This document shows positions 58,704-64,000 of a stretch of DNA of 64,000 nt, piece by piece (the stretch's first letter is position 1; every line of letters begins with the position of its first letter). A model generated the notes under the pieces. The model saw nothing but the letters and a program-made list of their open reading frames with translations. It was not told where the DNA came from and made no database searches. The position numbers and the translations under genes are program-made. This DNA is from Hyphomicrobiales bacterium (GTDB taxonomy: Bacteria; Pseudomonadota; Alphaproteobacteria; Rhizobiales; Rhizobiaceae), in contig UBJR01000009.1 in assembly GCA_900465675.1 (NCBI GenBank), positions 1 to 64,000 on the forward strand. Reading direction: 5' to 3'.

Positions 58704-59579
58704 ATGAGAGTTTTCTCTGACATTGGTGAGCTGCGCGCAGCACTCGAGGCTTTGCGCCGGCAATCGCGCACAATCGGCCTGGTACCGACGATGGGCTATC
58801 TGCATGCCGGCCATCTGGAGCTGGTGGCGCGGGCGAGGGTGGAGAACGACATTGTTGTCGCCTCGATCTTTGTCAATCCGCTGCAGTTCGGCGCCAACGA
58901 GGACCTCAGCAAATATCCCCACGATATCGAGCGCGACACGGCCATGCTCCGGCAAGCCGGTGTCAACATCCTCTTTGCGCCTGGCGTTACCGACATGTAT
59001 CCGAAGCCGATGATGACGGTCGTAGACGTACCCGAGATCGGCCGCGAACTCGAAGGAGCGGTGAGGCCAGGCCATTTCGCCGGCGTCGCCACGGTCGTCT
59101 GCAAGCTTTTCAATATCGTCCAGCCGCAGCGCGCCTATTTCGGCGAGAAGGATTATCAGCAGGTCGTGGTCGTCAGGCGTATGGTCGAGGATCTGGCATT
59201 GCCGGTCCGGATCGTCCCGGTACCGACGGTGCGTGATCATGATGGCCTGGCGCTGTCGTCGCGCAATGTCTATCTGAGCGCCGACGAGCGCAAGGCGGCT
59301 GTGATCGTGCCGCAGACGCTCGCCGAAGCCGAGCGGCTGGTCGCTGCCGGCCTGACCGATCCGGCCGAGCTCGAACATTTGCTGAAGACCTTTCTCGGCC
59401 GCGAACCACTTGCCAATCCCGAAGTCGTCGCCGTCCGCGATGCCGCGACGCTAAAACCGGTCGAGGTAATCCGCGATCCCGTCGTTGTCGCGCTGTTCGT
59501 CAGGATCGGCATGACCCGGCTGCTCGACAACCGTGTAATCGGCGGGCAGGGCGTCATGAAACTGGGAGCGGTACGATGA
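58704..59579 (+). CDS. panC: Pantothenate synthetase
   Basis: The 291-residue enzyme joins pantoate and beta-alanine using ATP. It has [14 protein letters not shown] with the HxGH nucleotide motif, and [19 protein letters not shown] and the FGEKDYQQ block. A GGGGGA site is placed before the ATG. It overlaps panB by four bases, the usual arrangement. Confidence 0.96.
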   Translation: MRVFSDIGELRAALEALRRQSRTIGLVPTMGYLHAGHLELVARARVENDIVVASIFVNPLQFGANEDLSKYPHDIERDTAMLRQAGVNILFAPGVTDMYPKPMMTVVDVPEIGRELEGAVRPGHFAGVATVVCKLFNIVQPQRAYFGEKDYQQVVVVRRMVEDLALPVRIVPVPTVRDHDGLALSSRNVYLSADERKAAVIVPQTLAEAERLVAAGLTDPAELEHLLKTFLGREPLANPEVVAVRDAATLKPVEVIRDPVVVALFVRIGMTRLLDNRVIGGQGVMKLGAVR

Positions 59580-60397
59580 GTGCATCCGGAACAACAAGGC
59601 GTCTGACCCCGTCGAAGATCACGGCGATGAAGGGCGCCACGCCGATCGTCTGCCTGACGGCCTATACGACGCCGATGGCCCGTCTCCTCGATGCCCATTG
59701 CGATCTGCTCCTCGTTGGAGATTCGCTCGGCATGGTGCTCTATGGCATGGAAACCACGACGGGCGTGACGCTCGAGATGATGATAGCCCATGGCAAGGCG
59801 GTCATGCGCGGCGTCGAGCAAGCCTGCGTCGTCGTCGACATGCCGTTTGGTACCTATCAGGAATCGAAAGAGATAGCCTTCCGCAACGCTGTCCGCATTC
59901 TCCAGGAAACCGGCTGTGATGCCGTGAAGCTCGAGGGCGGCGAGGAGATGGTCGAGACGATCGCTTTCCTAACGGCACGCGGCATTCCTGTGCTCGGCCA
60001 TATCGGCCTGATGCCGCAGCTGGTCCATACCGCCGGCGGCTACCGCTCGGTCGGCCATACGGAACACGAGACGTCAAAGATCCGCCGCGACGCCCACGCA
60101 ATCGGCGGCTCCGGCGCCTTCGCTGTCGTCATCGAGGGAACCGTCGAACCGCTAGCCCGCGAAGTCACATCGGCCATCCATGTCCCGACAATCGGCATCG
60201 GCGCATCGTCAGCCTGCGATGGCCAGATCCTGGTGTCCGACGATATGCTCGGGCTGTTCAACGATTTCACGCCACGCTTCGTCAAGCGCTACGATGAGCT
60301 CGGCAAGCGTGCTGCCGCCGCGGCAGAGGAGTATGCTGCCGATGTCCGCTCAAGAAAATTTCCGGCGGCCGAACATACGTTCAAGCGGCGAATGTAG
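59576..60397 (+). CDS. panB: 3-methyl-2-oxobutanoate hydroxymethyltransferase
   Basis: The 273-residue enzyme makes ketopantoate from ketoisovalerate and methylene-[26 protein letters not shown], with the Mg-binding Asp, and KLEGGEEM are conserved. The start is the ATG overlapping the panC stop codon. With coaD in the same window, three enzymes on the way to CoA are present. Confidence 0.96.
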   Translation: MSASGTTRRLTPSKITAMKGATPIVCLTAYTTPMARLLDAHCDLLLVGDSLGMVLYGMETTTGVTLEMMIAHGKAVMRGVEQACVVVDMPFGTYQESKEIAFRNAVRILQETGCDAVKLEGGEEMVETIAFLTARGIPVLGHIGLMPQLVHTAGGYRSVGHTEHETSKIRRDAHAIGGSGAFAVVIEGTVEPLAREVTSAIHVPTIGIGASSACDGQILVSDDMLGLFNDFTPRFVKRYDELGKRAAAAAEEYAADVRSRKFPAAEHTFKRRM

Positions 60398-60533
60398 CGG
60401 GCAAAAACAGGAGCGGGAGGCACTCATAGGCAGCTCGCCAATAGCTACACAAAGATCGCATAAGATAGATTATGGAACAAATGGCTGTGTCGACTACGAC
60501 CAAGAACCCCGAAAACCACGTATTCTGCAGCCC

Positions 60534-61364
60534 TCAGCGCTCTTTCGGATCGCTTAGTTCGATGTCGAACTGCATCTGATCGTAAGCCGGTTCGACATGA
60601 TCTGGCGTCTCGCCCATCACTGTGTCGTAGTCCAGCGGCGTATGCATATGCGTCAGGATCGCACGCTTCGGCTTCAGCCGTGAAATCCAGTCCAGAGACT
60701 GCTCCAGCGACAGGTGGCTCGGATGATAGCGGTATTGCAGCGCGTCGATGACGAGCACGCCGAGATTTTCAAGCTTCGCCGCAGTTTCCGGCGGAAAGTC
60801 GCTGATATCGCTGCAATAAGCGACATCGCCGATGCGGAAGCCGAGCGAGATGATATCGCCGTGCTGCTGCTCGTGCGGCCGAAACGAAATCGTGCCGCCG
60901 GCGCCTGAGATGCGCACCGGTTCCTCGAGCGTCTCGATCAGCCGCGGCTCGACGATCGGCGGGTAATTGCTGCCTGGAGGCGTTTCGATGCAATAGCCGA
61001 AACCCTGGCGGATACGCTCCATCGTGAACGCATTGGCGTAGATCGGCACGCGCTGCTGAGCGTTGTGATAGTAGCCACGCAGATCGTCGATGCCGTGGAT
61101 GTGGTCGGCGTGCGGATGCGTGTAGAGCACGGCGTCGATATGCTCGACCCTGGCGGCGATCATCTGCTCGCGAAAATCCGAGCCGGTGTCGATAACGACG
61201 GTCGTCGCGCCGCCATTATTATCGAACTGCTGCACCATGAAGGATGCGCGTGTCCGCCGGTTCTTGGGATTATCGGGATTGCAGGCGCCCCAATCTCCGG
61301 TGATGCGCGGCACGCCTGGCGACGATGCGCAGCCGAGAATGGTGAAACGCCGCCGGTAACCCAC
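60534..61364 (-). CDS. MBL-fold metallo-hydrolase, PhnP-like
   Basis: The 276-residue protein has the metallo-beta-lactamase metal motif THPHADHIHG. It resembles PhnP-type phosphodiesterases. It starts at a GTG four bases after the tatD stop, with GAGGAT eight bases upstream; the longer frame upstream overlaps tatD and lacks a ribosome site. It is the last gene of a metG-tatD-MBL operon, an arrangement common in alphaproteobacteria. Confidence 0.88.
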   Translation of the reverse strand: MGYRRRFTILGCASSPGVPRITGDWGACNPDNPKNRRTRASFMVQQFDNNGGATTVVIDTGSDFREQMIAARVEHIDAVLYTHPHADHIHGIDDLRGYYHNAQQRVPIYANAFTMERIRQGFGYCIETPPGSNYPPIVEPRLIETLEEPVRISGAGGTISFRPHEQQHGDIISLGFRIGDVAYCSDISDFPPETAAKLENLGVLVIDALQYRYHPSHLSLEQSLDWISRLKPKRAILTHMHTPLDYDTVMGETPDHVEPAYDQMQFDIELSDPKER

Positions 61365-61368
61365 GAGG

Positions 61369-62151
61369 CTAGATCCTCGGCATCTTTGTGAACAGTCGGA
61401 AGGCGTTCTCGGTGGTGATGCGCGCCATCTCGGCATAGCTGACACCAAGCGTCTCCGCCAGCACTTCGGCGGTGTTCACGACGTAGGCAGGCTCGTTGCG
61501 CTTTCCGCGCCAGCGCTTCGGCGCCAGATACGGCGCGTCGGTTTCGACCAGAAGCCGGTCATGCGGGATCGTCTCGGCGATCGCGCGCAGTTCTTCCGAC
61601 TTGGGGAAGGTCAGGATGCCTGAAAACGAGATGTAGCCGCCGAGCTCGACGCCGGTCTTGGCAAGTTCAGGACCGGCCGAGAAGCAATGCAAGATGAAAG
61701 GGAAGGCCCCCTTCCCTGTTTCCTCGGTCAGGATCGCCGCCATGTCTTCGTCGGCGCTGCGGCTGTGAATGACCAGCGGCAGCTGCGTTTCGCGTGCAGC
61801 CGCGATATGGCGGCGGAAACCGGTCTGCTGATCGTCAGGCGTCTGTGTGTCGTAGAAATAGTCGAGACCGGCTTCACCGATGGCGACGATCTTTTCATGC
61901 GCATTGGCCAGCCGCACGAGATCCTCGGTCTGAATATCCAGCTCTTCATTGGCGCTGTTCGGATGGGTGCCGACAGAACAGAAGACCGACGGATAGCGTT
62001 CGGTGATGGCGAGCAGGCCGTCGAGCTTGCGCACTCGCGTCGAGATCGTCACCATCTGCTTGACGCCGGACTGATGCGCGCGCGCGACGATCTCGTCACG
62101 CTCGGCATCGAAGTCGGCAAAGTCCAGATGGCAATGCGTATCGATCAGCAT
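61369..62151 (-). CDS. tatD: TatD-family metal-dependent nuclease
   Basis: The 260-residue TIM-barrel deoxyribonuclease has DTHCHLDFADF at the start (metal-binding His residues), then GEAGLDYFYD and later LVETDAPYLAPKRWRGKRNEP, all family signatures. TatD-like enzymes act on DNA ends and in oxidative damage repair; it is not part of Tat transport here. It lies nine bases after metG. Confidence 0.93.
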   Translation of the reverse strand: MLIDTHCHLDFADFDAERDEIVARAHQSGVKQMVTISTRVRKLDGLLAITERYPSVFCSVGTHPNSANEELDIQTEDLVRLANAHEKIVAIGEAGLDYFYDTQTPDDQQTGFRRHIAAARETQLPLVIHSRSADEDMAAILTEETGKGAFPFILHCFSAGPELAKTGVELGGYISFSGILTFPKSEELRAIAETIPHDRLLVETDAPYLAPKRWRGKRNEPAYVVNTAEVLAETLGVSYAEMARITTENAFRLFTKMPRI

Positions 62152-62160
62152 CTGACGTCC

Positions 62161-63711
62161 TTACGCCTCAGGCGCCACGTAGCGCGGGAAGACGGGCGTC
62201 GGTGCTTCGAGCACGGTGCCTGGAACCAGACGGCCCGCTTCGCCGAGAGCTGCGAAATCCCGCTTGTCCGCAGGCGCGGCAACGAGATCCAGCAGCTTTT
62301 CGGCCGACTGCGGCACGATCGGCTGCAGCAGGATAGCGAGCTGACGCACGACTTCGGCCGTCACATAGAGGACGGTCGCCATCCGGTCCGGATCGGTCTT
62401 TTTCAAGGCCCACGGCGCCTGGCCGGCGAAATAGCGGTCGGTTTCCGAGACGACGGCGATGATCGAGGCAACGGCCTTGTGGATCAGCTGCTTGCCCATA
62501 TCCTCGCGGGTGGAGGCCAGCAGCGCATCGGCAGCCGCCAGCATCGCCTTGTCTTCATCCGTCAGCGGGCCGGGTTCCGGTATCTTGCCGTCGCAGTTCT
62601 TGACAATCATCGACAACGAGCGGCTGGCAAGGTTGCCGATACCATTGGCGAGGTCAGCGTTGATGCGCTGGCCGATCGCTTCCTCGCTGTAGCTGCCGTC
62701 CTGGCCGAAGGAGACTTCGCGCAGGAAGAAGTAACGCACCTGGTCGAGACCGAAGTGATTGACGAGGTTGACAGGGTCGACGACGTTGCCGAGCGACTTC
62801 GACATCTTCTCGCCCTTGTTGAGCAGGAAGCCGTGAGCAAAGACGCGCTTCGGCAGCGGCAGACCAGCCGACATCAGGAACGCCGGCCAGTAGACGGCGT
62901 GGAAGCGGATGATGTCCTTGCCGATGATATGAACGTCGGCCGGCCAGTATTTCGCCCGCGGGCCGTTCCGGTCCTCGATATAGCCTGTGGCCGTGATGTA
63001 GTTGGTCAGCGCGTCGACCCAGACATACATGACGTGCTCGGGGTCGTTGGGAACCTTGATCCCCCAGTCGAAAGTCGTGCGCGAAACCGAGAGATCCTTG
63101 AGGCCTGATTTCACGAAGGAGATGACCTCGTTGCGGCGCTCCGATGGGCCGATGAAATCGGGGTTCTCTTCGTAATGCTTCAGCAGCTTGTCCTGGTATT
63201 CGGACAGCTTGAAGAAATAGCTGGCTTCCTCCACCCATTCGACAGGCGTGCCCTGCGGCCCGTAGCGGACGCCATCGGCGCGCACTTCGGTCTCGTCTTC
63301 CTGATAGTAGGCTTCGTCGCGCACCGAGTACCAGCCGGCGTAGGAATCCTTGTAGATGTCGCCGTTGTCGGCCATCAGGTTCCAGATGTTGCGCGAGGTC
63401 TCGTGGTGGCGTTCCTGCGTCGTACGGATGAAATCGTCGTTCGACGCATTCAGCAGTGTCGCCATCGCTTGGAATTCGTTGGAATTGCGGTCGGCAAGCT
63501 CCTGCGCCGTGATGCCTTCGGCACGCGCCGTCTGCTGCATCTTCTGGCCGTGCTCGTCGGTGCCCGTCAGGAAGAATACATCACGGCCGTCGAGGCGCTG
63601 GAAGCGCGCCATGGCGTCAGTTGCGATCAGTTCGTAGGCATGGCCGATATGCGGCTTGCCGTTCGGATAGGAAATCGCGGTGGTGATGTAGAAGGGCTTC
63701 TTGTCGGTCAT
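62161..63711 (-). CDS. metG: Methionyl-tRNA synthetase
   Basis: The 516-residue class I synthetase has the HIGH motif in [14 protein letters not shown] and KMSKS in [10 protein letters not shown]. It lacks a C-terminal tRNA-binding extension, as in the shorter MetG form of alphaproteobacteria. An upstream ATG at 63720 would add MSA; the chosen one fits homologues better. holB, often placed upstream of metG in relatives, is not seen here: the next 224 bases hold no clear minus-strand gene. Confidence 0.96.
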   Translation of the reverse strand: MTDKKPFYITTAISYPNGKPHIGHAYELIATDAMARFQRLDGRDVFFLTGTDEHGQKMQQTARAEGITAQELADRNSNEFQAMATLLNASNDDFIRTTQERHHETSRNIWNLMADNGDIYKDSYAGWYSVRDEAYYQEDETEVRADGVRYGPQGTPVEWVEEASYFFKLSEYQDKLLKHYEENPDFIGPSERRNEVISFVKSGLKDLSVSRTTFDWGIKVPNDPEHVMYVWVDALTNYITATGYIEDRNGPRAKYWPADVHIIGKDIIRFHAVYWPAFLMSAGLPLPKRVFAHGFLLNKGEKMSKSLGNVVDPVNLVNHFGLDQVRYFFLREVSFGQDGSYSEEAIGQRINADLANGIGNLASRSLSMIVKNCDGKIPEPGPLTDEDKAMLAAADALLASTREDMGKQLIHKAVASIIAVVSETDRYFAGQAPWALKKTDPDRMATVLYVTAEVVRQLAILLQPIVPQSAEKLLDLVAAPADKRDFAALGEAGRLVPGTVLEAPTPVFPRYVAPEA

Positions 63712-63935
63712 GGCGGACATCCGGCTTACTCTATAAAAATTGTCAGCCGCTCTTAGCGCATGTGATGGCGAAGAGAAACACTAAGTTTCGAAAGCGGCAG
63801 CGTTTTGACCGCCTCGCGGGCCTGCTGCGCTTGACGGGATTTCGCCGGCATTCTACGCCTTGGTGACAATTCCGGGCGAGGCATAATGACCGTCAAATAT
63901 GAGCCGATCAGCGCAGGCGCCTCAAGGTCTGCCCC

Positions 63936-64000
63936 GTGAGCCTGCCACAAACGTTCCAGCCCCTCTATTCGCTTTCCGGCTTTCTCGTCGGCATGCTGGT
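63936..64000 (+). CDS. Start of a probable TauE/SafE (TSUP) transporter, cut by the window edge
   Basis: Only the first 21 residues are visible, from a GTG with AAGG about nine bases upstream: a short polar segment and then SLSGFLVGMLV, a hydrophobic helix that matches the N-terminus of rhizobial TauE/SafE exporters. The GTG overlaps the TGA of a possible 17-codon leader ORF at 63886-63939 that starts MTVKYEP. The assignment is tentative because the body of the gene lies outside the window. Confidence 0.4.
   Translation, partial: MSLPQTFQPLYSLSGFLVGML

Noticed and set aside
61687..63108. 473-codon plus-strand frame across tatD and metG
   Set aside because: It is antisense to two well-conserved genes and has no start signals.
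63753..63950. 65-codon minus-strand frame upstream of metG
   Set aside because: It is open to the window edge but lacks a credible start. It overlaps the better supported plus-strand exporter start, does not resemble holB, and looks like random coding.

Overview
The window is a 64 kb piece of chromosome from a fast-growing alphaproteobacterium of the Rhizobiaceae, most likely Rhizobium or a near relative. The evidence is the GC-rich coding style, a phosphatidylcholine synthase, a glnB-glnA pair behind a sigma-54 promoter, an alphaproteobacterial LexA box (GTTC-N7-GTTC) between uvrA and ssb, and the linkage glmU-glmS-recG-sdhE-mfd and gyrA-coaD-cyclophilins-queA-tgt. No tRNA, rRNA, insertion sequence, prophage or CRISPR array was seen.

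Layout. 1-3.5 kb holds small secreted or hypothetical proteins: an edge-truncated KPG-repeat protein, a transglutaminase-like cysteine peptidase, a Gly-rich exported protein, a 38-aa membrane peptide, a secreted Cys-motif protein and a GFA-type zinc protein. 3.6-7.6 kb is a MacAB-like tripartite exporter (adaptor, ATPase, permease) followed by a GntR/FCD regulator with two palindromic sites in front. 7.6-10.4 kb has ferredoxin-NADP reductase, phosphatidylcholine synthase (pcs) and a quinone oxidoreductase. 10.4-20.7 kb carries two complete ABC importers back to back: a BMP-type (nucleoside-like) system and a ytfQ-ytfR-ytfT-yjfF-like (galactofuranose-type) system closed by its own GntR regulator. 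20.7-31.5 kb is core metabolism and repair: glmU, glmS, a DUF502 protein, recG, sdhE, mfd and a DsbA/FrnE-type protein. 31.6-36.8 kb has an orphan YejA-like binding protein, an IalB-like protein, hspQ, glnA and glnB. 37-47.6 kb has nnr, a uvrA-GNAT-DUF72 unit, ssb, two membrane proteins and gyrA. 47.7-51 kb is an uncharacterised cassette (a Tat-type FAD oxidase with three membrane or secreted partners). 51.1-51.7 kb holds three small minus-strand membrane-protein genes with repeated 40-bp elements upstream. 51.9-64 kb has coaD, two cyclophilins, queA-tgt, a lone FabF-like synthase with an HxlR regulator, panCB, and metG-tatD-MBL hydrolase, with the start of a probable TauE/SafE transporter at the right edge.

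The best candidates for undescribed biology are the FAD-oxidase cassette (47.7-51.0 kb) and the tandem small membrane proteins with the 11-bp-periodic TGAA/TTCA elements (51.1-51.85 kb). The remainder is mostly conserved rhizobial housekeeping and transport. All assignments come from reading the sequence and recognising families. No database search was run.
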